Assembly (NCBI GenBank): GCA_934501535.1
Contig: CAKSUM010000016.1
Coordinates: 1-60,526, forward strand
Reading direction: 5' to 3'
Source of the DNA: an uncultured Clostridia bacterium
GTDB lineage: Bacteria; Bacillota; Clostridia; UBA1381
Length of the DNA: 60,526 nt
Shown: in pieces, positions 36,740-45,649 of the stretch
Layout: each line of letters opens with the position of its first letter
How positions within the stretch are numbered: the first letter of the stretch is position 1
Made by a program: the position numbers and the translations under genes
Notes under the pieces: generated by a model
What the model was told of the DNA's origin: nothing
The model's database searches: none
What the model saw: the letters and a program-made list of their open reading frames with translations, nothing else

Positions 36740-37999
36740 TTATCTTTTCAGCAATACGTCTTTTTCATATTGCTGAACATCTTTAAGCCAATCGAGTCCG
36801 ACGCCCTTATCGGCTTTCTGACAATAATAATCCCATACGAGCGCAAACGGTGCAGCTTTAAATTCCTGCGTAAATGCAAGTCTTGCGGATACATCGCCGT
36901 CAGCCTCAAGCTTTTTCATCATTTCAACCGGCTGAAGCAGTGCATAAAGCATAGCCTTGCGCGTGTTGCGCAGTCCGATTATCCATGCCGCAATACGGTT
37001 TACCGACGCATCAAAGAAATCCGTTGCGATATATGTATCGCCCAGCTTGCCCAGACGAACAAGTTCTTCCATGATAGCTTTCGTTTCATCATCAAACGCA
37101 ACAACATGGTCGGAATCCCATCTTACCGGTCTTGAAACATGCAGAAGTACATTTTTTGAAAATGCGTATATCGCGCCGAGCTTTGCCGATACAACCTCTG
37201 TCGGGTGATAGTGTCCCGTATCGAGGGTCATAATGATATGGTCTTTGTTCGCTTTCATGACATAGCCCATGCAAAATTCATGCGAGCCTACCGTATAGCT
37301 TTCCATGCCTATTCCGAAAACTTTTGATTCAATTCCGTCAATAACGCCTTCAACATTTTCGGTAGCTTTGAAAATTCTGTCATAGCTGTCCTTCATGCGC
37401 AGTCTGGGCGAAATCGTATCAACCGGAAATTCCTTATCGCCGTCCGGCGTCCAATGATTGATGACACACGGCTTACCGGTGGTTTTATAGAAATATTCAC
37501 CGATTTTGCGGCAGGCAATTCCGTGTTCAATCCAAAATTCGCGGATTTTATCGTCCGCATTGGACAAAGTTCCGTTTTCACTTTTCGGGTGAGAAAAATA
37601 TGTAGGGTTAAAATCAAGTCCTATTCCCTTATCCTTTGCCCAGTTTGCCCAGTTTGCAAAATGCTTCGGTTCAATCTCATTTCTGTCAACAAACGTGTCC
37701 GCTTCCTGATAGTTTGCGTGCAAATTCAGTTTAAGCTCACCGGGGATATAGCTCATGGCTTTTTCAATATCCGCACGAAGCTCATCGGCATTTCTTGCCG
37801 CGCCGGGATAATTTCCCGTTGTCTGTATTCCGCCCGTAAGACCTCCGTCCTTTTTCTCGAAACCGGCAACGTCATCACCCTGCCAGCAGTGCATGGAAAT
37901 AGGCGTCTTATCGCAGATTTCCAGCATTTTGTCAACATCTATGCCGTACTGTGCATAAAATTCTTTGGCAATTTCGTAGCCTTTTTTTACATCATACAT
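36740..37999 (-). CDS. rhaA: L-rhamnose isomerase
   Basis: A 419-residue cytosolic enzyme converting L-rhamnose to L-rhamnulose, matching E. coli RhaA closely over the whole length. Visible marks are ISMHCWQGDDVAGFE, GGIQTTGNYPGAARN and LNLHANY near the N-terminus. Metal and substrate residues lie in WTPDGDKE, LDTGHYHPTE and the HVSRPVRWDSDHVV stretch. The start at 37999 follows AAGGAG. No rhaB or rhaD is in the window, so the rest of the pathway is encoded elsewhere. Confidence 0.95.
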   Translation of the reverse strand: MYDVKKGYEIAKEFYAQYGIDVDKMLEICDKTPISMHCWQGDDVAGFEKKDGGLTGGIQTTGNYPGAARNADELRADIEKAMSYIPGELKLNLHANYQEADTFVDRNEIEPKHFANWANWAKDKGIGLDFNPTYFSHPKSENGTLSNADDKIREFWIEHGIACRKIGEYFYKTTGKPCVINHWTPDGDKEFPVDTISPRLRMKDSYDRIFKATENVEGVIDGIESKVFGIGMESYTVGSHEFCMGYVMKANKDHIIMTLDTGHYHPTEVVSAKLGAIYAFSKNVLLHVSRPVRWDSDHVVAFDDETKAIMEELVRLGKLGDTYIATDFFDASVNRIAAWIIGLRNTRKAMLYALLQPVEMMKKLEADGDVSARLAFTQEFKAAPFALVWDYYCQKADKGVGLDWLKDVQQYEKDVLLKR

Positions 38000-38087
38000 T
38001 GTAATTTCTCCTTTTTCGTTAATCAATTACTTTGATTATATCACAAAGTCAACCGTTTGTACAGATGTTTTTTTAAGTTTTTTTGTT

Positions 38088-38630
38088 TTATTTTGTTTTA
38101 TTGATTATTTTGTCCGCTTTCAAAACGGCAATGCATGTTTTTGCGTCATAAATCTCATTATTCATTACCATTTCCACAAGAGTATCAAGCGGAATTTTAT
38201 CTACCTTTAAAAACTCTCCGTCATCGAGATTTTGACCGGCGTAGGATAACTCCTCCGCCAAGTAAAGGTGGATAACCTCGCTGCAATAGCCCGGAGTCGG
38301 ATAGCTTTTTCCGAGAAAAACACACTTTTTTGCATAATATCCCGTTTCCTCGCGCAATTCTCTCAGTCCTGCCGCCTGCAGTTCCTCGCCCGGCTCGAGC
38401 TTCCCTGCCGGGATTTCCAGCACAAGCTCGTCATAAGGCTTGCGGTACTGCGTGACCGTCAGCACATTTTTGTTTTCGTCTACGGCAATTACGCCCACTC
38501 CTCCGCTGTGAACCACAAGCTCTCTCCCGGCGGTTTTTCCGTTCGGAAGAAGAACGGTATCCTCCTTAAGATGAACTATTCTCCCGTTGTAAATTTCCCT
38601 TGAAGAAACAGTTTTTTCAGTAAAATCCAT
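38088..38630 (-). CDS. NUDIX hydrolase, ADP-ribose pyrophosphatase type
   Basis: A 180-residue cytosolic hydrolase. The Nudix box is complete: G-x5-E-x7-RELREETG as in GEELQAAGLRELREETGY. Flanking features (IPAGKLEPGE before it and SPGYCSE-like PTPGYCSEVIHLYLA after it) match the NudF/ADP-ribose diphosphatase group. It is the last gene of the luxS-PRTase-mtnN operon, nine bases after mtnN, behind AGGAG. Possible roles are clearance of ADP-ribose or another nucleotide sugar. Confidence 0.9.
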   Translation of the reverse strand: MDFTEKTVSSREIYNGRIVHLKEDTVLLPNGKTAGRELVVHSGGVGVIAVDENKNVLTVTQYRKPYDELVLEIPAGKLEPGEELQAAGLRELREETGYYAKKCVFLGKSYPTPGYCSEVIHLYLAEELSYAGQNLDDGEFLKVDKIPLDTLVEMVMNNEIYDAKTCIAVLKADKIINKTK

Positions 38631-38639
38631 GCCGCACTC

Positions 38640-39326
38640 CTATATTATCGTTAAAAAATTTTTTATGACCTTTGTCGAATTTTCCGCCGCCTTTTTTGCA
38701 AACGCCGGGAAATCAAGTTTTGCGCCGTCATCTGCGCCGTCGCTCATTGCGCGCAGAACTCCGAAAGGCACATTGTTCACATAACACACGTGCCCTATCG
38801 CTCCACCTTCCATTTCGCAGGATTTGGCGCCGAATTTTTGAACAATCCTGTTTTTAATTTCCCCGTCGGAAACAAACTGATCCCCTGACGCAATCGTACC
38901 GATTTCACAGCCGATACCGGTATCCTCAACGCTTTCTTTCAGCGCGGCGCAAATACGCGCGTCCGCCGGAAGATATATCATATTTATATCGGAAATCATT
39001 CCGGCAGGGTCTCCGAGCGCCGATGTATCCATATCGTGCTGAACCACCTTATCGGCAATTACAATGTCGCCGATTTTAAGATTTTCCGCAAGACAGCCGG
39101 CAACGCCGATGTTTATTATCATTTCCGGCTTGTATTCAAGTATCATCGCCTCGGTGCACAAAGCGGCAAAAACCTTGCCTACTCCGCACTTTGCGACAAC
39201 TACCTCCCTGCCTTCATATCTGCCCGAAACAAATTCCGTTCCGCTTATATTTTTTACCTTTTTTTCCGTCAAAAGCGCTTTTATGCTTTCGACCTCAATT
39301 TCCATAGCACCGATTATTCCGATCAT
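38640..39326 (-). CDS. mtnN: 5'-methylthioadenosine/S-adenosylhomocysteine nucleosidase
   Basis: A 228-residue enzyme splitting S-adenosylhomocysteine to adenine and S-ribosylhomocysteine, and MTA to adenine and methylthioribose. It begins MIGIIGAMEIEVE with the catalytic Glu, then INIGVAGCL, VQHDMDTSA, CEMEGGAIGHVC and RAMSDGADD with the catalytic Asp. Together with luxS and the phosphoribosyltransferase in the same operon it completes SAH recycling. Confidence 0.94.
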   Translation of the reverse strand: MIGIIGAMEIEVESIKALLTEKKVKNISGTEFVSGRYEGREVVVAKCGVGKVFAALCTEAMILEYKPEMIINIGVAGCLAENLKIGDIVIADKVVQHDMDTSALGDPAGMISDINMIYLPADARICAALKESVEDTGIGCEIGTIASGDQFVSDGEIKNRIVQKFGAKSCEMEGGAIGHVCYVNNVPFGVLRAMSDGADDGAKLDFPAFAKKAAENSTKVIKNFLTII

Positions 39327-39335
39327 ATTTTCTCC

Positions 39336-39884
39336 TTACAGCAGCGGCAGCGGATTTACATACATAATATCCTCACGCTTTGCCGCATCACCCTCCGCAA
39401 AAACAAATGCCTTTGCGTAAATATTTGCCCCTACGCTGTTTAATATTGTTTCAATCGCGGCAAGAGAAGAACCGGTCGATACAACATCGTCCACGATAAG
39501 AACATTCTTTCCTCTGAGCTTTGGTATCTGGTTATTGTCAAGATACAGAAAATGCTGATTTTTCGTTGTGTATGTATTTACCGCGCCCTTGGTAACAAGC
39601 GGGTGATATACCTTGTGTTCCTTTCTTAAAATAACCATTTCCGTATTGAGGTATTCCGCAATCTGGTATGCGAGAATAACGCCCTTCGTTTCCGCGGACA
39701 GCACCACGTCTACCTTTGACAAATCCAAATCCGAATTTTGCAGAAGGTCATAAAGCGCCTTTGACGCGTCCTTGGACAGCTCCGCCGATGAAAGCATGTC
39801 GAACACGGCAATTTTTATGCCGTCGCCTATCTCCGTAATCGGGAGTCCGTATTCCCTGCCGTTTAATTTAACCTTGTAATCCAT
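39336..39884 (-). CDS. Purine phosphoribosyltransferase, probably adenine
   Basis: A 182-residue type I phosphoribosyltransferase. The PRPP-binding loop VLIVDDVVSTGSS lies near residue 120, and the hood/core includes VDVVLSAETKGVILAYQIA and EMVILRKEHKVYH. It is divergent from standard Apt but sits between luxS and mtnN. The adenine released by MtnN is therefore the likely substrate, giving AMP. Xanthine or another purine base is possible. RBS GGAGG. Confidence 0.8.
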   Translation of the reverse strand: MDYKVKLNGREYGLPITEIGDGIKIAVFDMLSSAELSKDASKALYDLLQNSDLDLSKVDVVLSAETKGVILAYQIAEYLNTEMVILRKEHKVYHPLVTKGAVNTYTTKNQHFLYLDNNQIPKLRGKNVLIVDDVVSTGSSLAAIETILNSVGANIYAKAFVFAEGDAAKREDIMYVNPLPLL

Positions 39885-39895
39885 TTTTATCCTCC

Positions 39896-40348
39896 TTAAA
39901 AATATTTAAAATCAATTTCACTTTTGTTTAAAATTTCAAGATAATTTTTAGCCTCATTTTTTGCCGCCGCAAGGTCAAGGCTCCGATAATTCCCGCATTC
40001 GATTTCAGACGCGCCGAAAACTTCGCCGTCATGGCGGATAATCTTCCGGCAGCAATCCTTTACCGTTTCAAGGACTTCGTTGTTTTCGGCATTGCGTATC
40101 AGCAGATAAAATCCCGTCTGGCACCCCATGGGACCGAAATAAATAACGTCAAGCGGCGTATTTCTGACGAACGTCGAAAACATATGCTCGAATGTATGCA
40201 TGGTTACGTTATCCATATAATTTCCGCCGTTCGGCCGCCGCGTGCGCATATCGTATGTGGTCACATCGCCGTCAATTCGCGAAATATAAAAGCCCTCTGC
40301 AAATTTTCTGTGGTCTACGCAAAAGCTCGCATTCTTCTTTATATCCAT
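39896..40348 (-). CDS. luxS: S-ribosylhomocysteine lyase (AI-2 synthase)
   Basis: A 150-residue metalloenzyme that cleaves S-ribosylhomocysteine to homocysteine and DPD, the precursor of AI-2. The metal ligands lie in HTFEHMFSTF (His-x-x-x-His) and IECGNYRS (Cys), and the catalytic Cys is in GPMGCQTGFY. First gene of the luxS-PRTase-mtnN-NUDIX operon, with a clear promoter upstream. Confidence 0.95.
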   Translation of the reverse strand: MDIKKNASFCVDHRKFAEGFYISRIDGDVTTYDMRTRRPNGGNYMDNVTMHTFEHMFSTFVRNTPLDVIYFGPMGCQTGFYLLIRNAENNEVLETVKDCCRKIIRHDGEVFGASEIECGNYRSLDLAAAKNEAKNYLEILNKSEIDFKYF

Positions 40349-40389
40349 GATATTGCTTTCCTTTCGTAAAATATTCCCTGCAATTTGTC

Positions 40390-40418
40390 ATTATATCACA
40401 AAACTTTTTAAATTACAA
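40390..40418 (-). promoter_or_regulatory. Promoter of the luxS operon
   Basis: On the minus strand TTGTAA (40413-40418) and TATAAT (40390-40395) with a 17-base spacer, divergent from the gdpP promoter. Confidence 0.65.
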
Positions 40419-40432
40419 CTGTTTTTTGACTA

Positions 40433-40461
40433 TTGACTATTTATAATATATGTGATAAAAT
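40433..40461 (+). promoter_or_regulatory. Promoter of the gdpP-rplI-dnaB operon
   Basis: TTGACT (40433-40438) and TAAAAT (40456-40461) with a 17-base spacer, 52 bases before the gdpP start. An AT-rich TATAAT a little downstream is an alternative -10. Confidence 0.6.
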
Positions 40462-40513
40462 GATATAATAAGTTAAATATTGCTATTTGAAAAATTATCA
40501 AAGAGGGACTCTT

Positions 40514-42517
40514 ATGAAAAAGCGATACGGTGACAGTTCGGAAACTGTCGGAATAATAGTTGCGGTTGCCGTCCTTGCGGCATGCGGCGCGTACACACTT
40601 TCCTGCGGCGACAGGCTGCAGAGCGCCGTATTATTTTCCGTTTCCGTAATTCTCGGAATATACGGGGCAATCTTTTCGCGCAGGCACAGAAAAAGCTTTT
40701 CCGAATATGTGAAGCTGCTTACCTCACGGCGCGAGGGCATGTCCAGCGACGCCATAAGCAAATTTCCGCTCCCGATGGCTGTACTGCAAATCAACGGACA
40801 GATAACATGGTACAATGACCTTTTCGCCGAAATGCTCGGTTCAAACGATTTGTACAACATCGTGATAGGCGACGTTATGCCGGAAATAAAGTGGTCGGAA
40901 ATTCTGAAGTCCACCAAGGGCATCTATACCTATGCCGGCTATAAAGGACACAAATACAACGTTGTCGGCGATATTATCCGCAGTGAGGCGTCAACGCCCG
41001 AAAAGCCCGACTATACGGTTCTTTTGTATTTCATCGACAAGACGGAAACAGAGGAATTGCGCAGCCGGTATGAAAATGAAAAAACCGATATTGCCGTTGT
41101 CAATATTGATAATTACGATGAAGTTTTTCAAAAATTGGACGATTCGGACTATCAGCAGACAATTTCTACAATAAACAAGTATATCAGCGCGTGGGCGTCC
41201 GAAATAAAGGGCGTACTGAAAAAAACCGAGCGCGACAGGTATCTGATTTTATTTGAACACCGATACCTTAAAAGCTGTATTCAAAAAAAATTCGATATTA
41301 TAGAAAAAATCCGTTCCATCGGCGACACGGTAAAAATGCCGGTTACGGTGAGCATCGGCGTAGGCGTAGGCGGAACGCTTCCCGAAAACAACGATTACGC
41401 ACGCGCCGCACTTGACATGGCGCTCGGACGCGGCGGCGACCAGGCTGCCGTGAAAGATTCAAGCCAGTACAATTTCTACGGCGGCATTGCAAAAGATTAC
41501 GAAAAAAGCACAAGAGTCAAAACGCGCGCATTTTCGGTTGCGCTCAAAGACTTTATATCCAATTCGGACAAGGTAATATTTATGGGTCACAGCGCCCTGG
41601 ACTATGACGCTTTTGGCGCGGCAATCGGTCTGCAGCGCGCAGTACGCACACTCGGCAAGGAGCCGTACATTGTTTTTGACAACTCCCCCGCCGTGCGGCT
41701 GCTGGCAGATGACCTGGGCAAAATCGACGAATACCGCGGTATGCTCATATCACCCGAGGCGGCTGAGGACATCATCACAATGAACACGCTTCTGGTGGTT
41801 CTGGATACGCACCGTCCGTCCATGATGCCAAATGCAAATCTGCTTAAAAAAACAACCAAGGTTGTCCTTATCGACCACCACAGACGAAGCGCGGAATTTC
41901 TTTCGGATATTTCTTTGGTATACCACGAACCGTATGCGTCCTCAACCTGTGAAATGGCAACCGAAATCCTGCAATATATAAATGACAGCAAAAAGCTGAC
42001 GTCTTTTGAGGCAAAATCACTTTATGTCGGTATATTGATGGATACAAAAAATTTCACCGTAAAAACAGGCGTACGCACATTCGAAGCTGCATCATATCTG
42101 CGCAGATACGGTCTTAATACCACCGAGGTTCGCAGACTGTTCAATTCCGACAAGGAGGATTTCCTGCGCAAGGCGGAAATTATAAAAAAATCGGTCAGTA
42201 TTCATGACAAATACCTCGTTTCGGTATGCGATAAGACATATCCGAACATGAAAGTAATATCATCACAGGCTGCCGATGAAATGCTGAACCTCAGCGGTGT
42301 ATGCGCCGCATTCGTTCTGTATCCGCTTGATGACGATATTTGCCTTTCCGCACGTTCTCTCGGTGATGTGAACGTTCAGCTTATCGCTGAAAAGCTCGGC
42401 GGAGGCGGTCATGCAACGGTTGCGGGTGCACAGCTTAAAACACATTATCTCGATGACGCTTTTGAACAGCTGAAAACAGCTATTGAAGAATATATTGAAG
42501 AAAACAGAAAGGACTGA
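40514..42517 (+). CDS. gdpP: Cyclic-di-AMP phosphodiesterase GdpP
   Basis: A 667-residue membrane protein. Two N-terminal helices (about 15-60) are followed by a PAS-like domain (FPLPMAVLQINGQITWYND), a degenerate GGDEF domain (VSIGVGVGG) and a DHH/DHHA1 phosphodiesterase. In the last, HSALDYDAFGAA, VLDTHRP and IDHHRRS carry the metal-binding residues and GGGGHATVAGAQL the DHHA1 motif. It degrades c-di-AMP. The ATG at 40514 is behind AGAGGG. It heads a block conserved in Firmicutes: gdpP-rplI-dnaB. Confidence 0.94.
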   Translation: MKKRYGDSSETVGIIVAVAVLAACGAYTLSCGDRLQSAVLFSVSVILGIYGAIFSRRHRKSFSEYVKLLTSRREGMSSDAISKFPLPMAVLQINGQITWYNDLFAEMLGSNDLYNIVIGDVMPEIKWSEILKSTKGIYTYAGYKGHKYNVVGDIIRSEASTPEKPDYTVLLYFIDKTETEELRSRYENEKTDIAVVNIDNYDEVFQKLDDSDYQQTISTINKYISAWASEIKGVLKKTERDRYLILFEHRYLKSCIQKKFDIIEKIRSIGDTVKMPVTVSIGVGVGGTLPENNDYARAALDMALGRGGDQAAVKDSSQYNFYGGIAKDYEKSTRVKTRAFSVALKDFISNSDKVIFMGHSALDYDAFGAAIGLQRAVRTLGKEPYIVFDNSPAVRLLADDLGKIDEYRGMLISPEAAEDIITMNTLLVVLDTHRPSMMPNANLLKKTTKVVLIDHHRRSAEFLSDISLVYHEPYASSTCEMATEILQYINDSKKLTSFEAKSLYVGILMDTKNFTVKTGVRTFEAASYLRRYGLNTTEVRRLFNSDKEDFLRKAEIIKKSVSIHDKYLVSVCDKTYPNMKVISSQAADEMLNLSGVCAAFVLYPLDDDICLSARSLGDVNVQLIAEKLGGGGHATVAGAQLKTHYLDDAFEQLKTAIEEYIEENRKD

Positions 42518-42521
42518 TATT

Positions 42522-42968
42522 ATGAAAGTTATATTAAATCAAGACATAAAGGGACAGGGCAAAAAAGGACAGCTCGTTGAGGTTTCCGACGGCTACGCAA
42601 GAAATTATCTGCTGCCGAAAAAGCTGGCAAAAGAGGCTACAAGCACGAATATCAACATCATGAACGGAAAAAACGAATCCGAGGCTCATCGCCAAAAGGT
42701 AGCTCTCGAGGAGGCTCAGGCGCAGAAAGAAAAGATGGAAAGCGTTGAAGTTATCCTCACCGCAAAGGCGGGAGATAACGGCAAATTGTTCGGTTCCATT
42801 ACTTCAAAAGACGTTGCCGAAGCTCTTACAATGCAGCATCACATCAAGCTTGATAAAAAGAAATTTGTTATGCCGGACGGCATCAAGGCTATAGGAACAA
42901 CAACCGTTGATGTTAAAATTCACACAGGAGTTACGGGAAAACTGAAGGTTACGGTAAAGGCACAGTAA
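42522..42968 (+). CDS. rplI: 50S ribosomal protein L9
   Basis: A 148-residue ribosomal protein. The N-terminal RNA-binding domain MKVILNQDIKGQGKKGQLVEV...YARNYLLPKKLA is followed by a long helix and the C-terminal domain with LFGSITSKDVAEAL. It starts just after the gdpP stop with AAAGGA upstream; the open frame that begins inside gdpP is not used. Confidence 0.97.
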   Translation: MKVILNQDIKGQGKKGQLVEVSDGYARNYLLPKKLAKEATSTNINIMNGKNESEAHRQKVALEEAQAQKEKMESVEVILTAKAGDNGKLFGSITSKDVAEALTMQHHIKLDKKKFVMPDGIKAIGTTTVDVKIHTGVTGKLKVTVKAQ

Positions 42969-42995
42969 GGCTTTTGCCCGGGGAGTAAATTAAAA

Positions 42996-44345
42996 ATGGC
43001 TGAAATAACTATGCAGGATTATGAGCTTCCGCATAACCAGGAGGCGGAAAAAGCTGTCATAGGCTGTATTCTACAGGATAAACGCGCGCTCGTTTCGGCT
43101 GCGGAAATAATCAATCAGGACGATTTCTACTTTGACGCAAACCGCGAGATTTTTTCGGTTGCAATGGAGCTTTTCAATGAAAACAGCCCGGTAGACATCG
43201 TCACGGTAAATGACAGGCTTGCAAGACATGATAAGCTTGACGCTGTAGGCGGAATTACATATCTTTCCGCACTCGCCACAAGCATTTCCACCACCGAAAA
43301 CGCAGCATATTATGCAAAAATCATACGCGAGAAAGCAGTACTGCGCAAATTGTCCAAGGCTGCAAACGCAATAAATACCATGGCTGTTTCACAAAGCTCG
43401 GACTCCGCCGTTATGCTTGAACGCGCGGAACAAATAATATTCGACGTTGCCGAGGACCGTGACAGCACGGACATTGTCCCAATCAGCGATATAATGATGT
43501 CCACGTATCAGGACATGGTTGAAAACGCTCAAAACCCCGGTCAGCTTACGGGGCTTGACACAGGTTTTGACGAACTCAACCGCAAATGCGGCGGTTTGCA
43601 CGGCGGAGAATTTATTCTGATTGCAGGACGTCCCGCTATGGGTAAATCGAGTTTTGCTGTAAACATCGCAGAAACAGCTGCAATACGTGACGGAAAAACC
43701 GTCGCAATATTCAACCTGGAAATGCCGAAAGAGGCTCTTTTAAAAAGAATTATGTGCTCTCAGGCGCATATAGAGTCACAGAAACTTTTGTCGGGAAATA
43801 TTGACAGTAATGACTGGATCAGTCTTGGACGAATAGTTGATAAGCTTGCTTTGGCGCCGCTTTATATCAACGATTCACCGGTCATAACCGTTGCGGAAAT
43901 AAAGGCTAAATGTCACAGACTGAAGCAATCGAACGGACTTTCCCTGGTCATTATCGACTATCTCCAGCTGATGCAAAGCGGTTCCAAAGCCGAATCGCGC
44001 CAGCAGGCAGTAGCCGACATATCACGTTCACTCAAGGTAATGGCAAAGGAACTTGACGTACCCGTTATTGCGCTGTCGCAGCTGTCGCGCGCATGCGAAT
44101 CACGCACGGATAAAAGACCTATGCTTTCCGACATACGCGAATCCGGTTCTATCGAACAGGACGCGGATATAGTAATGTTTCTGTACCGCGATGAATATTA
44201 CAATCCGGACACCGAGGATAAAAATGTCGCCGAAGTGATACTCGCCAAGCACAGAGCCGGTGAAACAGGTACGATTAAGCTCGGCTGGCGCGGACAATAC
44301 ACAAAATTCATAAATATCGACTATAAAGCACAGGAAGAGCCATGA
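42996..44345 (+). CDS. dnaB: Replicative DNA helicase DnaB
   Basis: A 449-residue hexameric helicase. The N-terminal domain starts LPHNQEAEKAVIGCIL. The RecA-like C-terminal domain carries Walker A AGRPAMGKSSF, the IIDYLQLM Walker B region and LSQLSRACESR-DKRPMLSDIRESG. Normal length, with no intein. Overlaps tilS by four bases (ATGA). Confidence 0.97.
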   Translation: MAEITMQDYELPHNQEAEKAVIGCILQDKRALVSAAEIINQDDFYFDANREIFSVAMELFNENSPVDIVTVNDRLARHDKLDAVGGITYLSALATSISTTENAAYYAKIIREKAVLRKLSKAANAINTMAVSQSSDSAVMLERAEQIIFDVAEDRDSTDIVPISDIMMSTYQDMVENAQNPGQLTGLDTGFDELNRKCGGLHGGEFILIAGRPAMGKSSFAVNIAETAAIRDGKTVAIFNLEMPKEALLKRIMCSQAHIESQKLLSGNIDSNDWISLGRIVDKLALAPLYINDSPVITVAEIKAKCHRLKQSNGLSLVIIDYLQLMQSGSKAESRQQAVADISRSLKVMAKELDVPVIALSQLSRACESRTDKRPMLSDIRESGSIEQDADIVMFLYRDEYYNPDTEDKNVAEVILAKHRAGETGTIKLGWRGQYTKFINIDYKAQEEP

Positions 44346-45649
44346 ACATAATAAAAACAGCCGTAAAAACAATATCGGAGCATGACATGCTCGCGCCGGG
44401 TGACCGTGTTTTAATCGGACTCTCGGGCGGCGCCGATTCGGTTGCGCTTCTGCATATACTGTATTCGCTTTCCGGCAGATACGGTCTGACGCTGGAGGCG
44501 GCACACATAAATCACAGTCTGCGCCCGACCGCTGACCGCGATATGCTTTTCTGCAAAAAGTTATGCCGTGAGCTTGGAATAAAATTTCATTGCGTGACAG
44601 CCGATATTCGCGCCGAGGCAAAGAAAAGCGGAATGAGCGATGAACTTTATGCACGCAAATTCAGATACGATTTTTTTGCGTCTGTCCCCTGCGATAAAAT
44701 TGCCACCGCCCACAACAAAAACGATATGGCGGAAACCGTTTTGTTTCGTTTTATGCGCGGCGCGTCAATACGCGGTCTTTCCGGAATACCGTATCGGCGC
44801 GGAAAAATAATAAGACCCCTACTTGACATAAAGAAACCGGATATTGTTTCTTTCTGCACGGAAAACGGGTACGAATTCGTCACAGACGAAACCAATTTTG
44901 AGGACATATACACGCGCAACAAAATTCGTCTGAATCTTATACCCGAAATTGAAAAAAACTACAATCCCGGATTTATAGATGTGATAACACAAAATGCACT
45001 GTTAATATCGGAGGACTCGGATTATCTTGATGCGCTGGCTGAAAAAGCGTATAACGGAAAAATCACTTCCGCAGCTCTCGTCGTGCACGATAACGCCATA
45101 AAACGCCGTCTTTTGCAGCTGCACTTTAAAAATGCGTCGAAATCGGAGAAAAATCTTTCTTCTCAATATATTAATGACATTATTAAACTGACGCAAAGCG
45201 GCTCTACGGGGAAAAAAATCGACCTGCCGGGCGGATTTGAAGCACGAATGCAGTACGGCGAGCTAATCATTGAAAAAAAAGAAACATCAAAAGGGTTTGA
45301 TTATGCGATATGCCCCGGAACGGTTTTAAAAATTCCCGAAATAGGCAAGGCTGTATGTATTACGGAATTTACCGGCGGAGGTATTTTCCTGGAAAACACA
45401 GAAAATCTGAGGGTGCGAAACCGAATTGCGGGCGATATATTCTACCCTGCCGGCATGACCGGCAAAAAAAAGCTGTCCGATTTCTTTACTGACAAGAAAA
45501 TCCCTCTTAACCAACGGAGCAAAATTCCGATATTGGTTCAAAATGAAAATATAGTTTCGGTTATCGGAATTCGCAATGACAGACGCTATTCCGATACGAA
45601 TTTCAGGGAATATAAAATAGAATTAAAGGAGCTTGGAAATGCAGAATAA
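44342..45649 (+). CDS. tilS: tRNA(Ile)-lysidine synthase
   Basis: A 435-residue enzyme that modifies the wobble C of tRNA-Ile2 to lysidine. The N-terminal PP-loop IGLSGGADSVALLHIL is complete, followed by HINHSLRP, TAHNKNDMAETVLFRFMRG and RPLLDIKK. A C-terminal TilS domain ends with KKLSDFFTDKKIPLNQRSKIP. It is translationally coupled to dnaB and followed by ftsH, a common arrangement. Confidence 0.95.
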   Translation: MNIIKTAVKTISEHDMLAPGDRVLIGLSGGADSVALLHILYSLSGRYGLTLEAAHINHSLRPTADRDMLFCKKLCRELGIKFHCVTADIRAEAKKSGMSDELYARKFRYDFFASVPCDKIATAHNKNDMAETVLFRFMRGASIRGLSGIPYRRGKIIRPLLDIKKPDIVSFCTENGYEFVTDETNFEDIYTRNKIRLNLIPEIEKNYNPGFIDVITQNALLISEDSDYLDALAEKAYNGKITSAALVVHDNAIKRRLLQLHFKNASKSEKNLSSQYINDIIKLTQSGSTGKKIDLPGGFEARMQYGELIIEKKETSKGFDYAICPGTVLKIPEIGKAVCITEFTGGGIFLENTENLRVRNRIAGDIFYPAGMTGKKKLSDFFTDKKIPLNQRSKIPILVQNENIVSVIGIRNDRRYSDTNFREYKIELKELGNAE

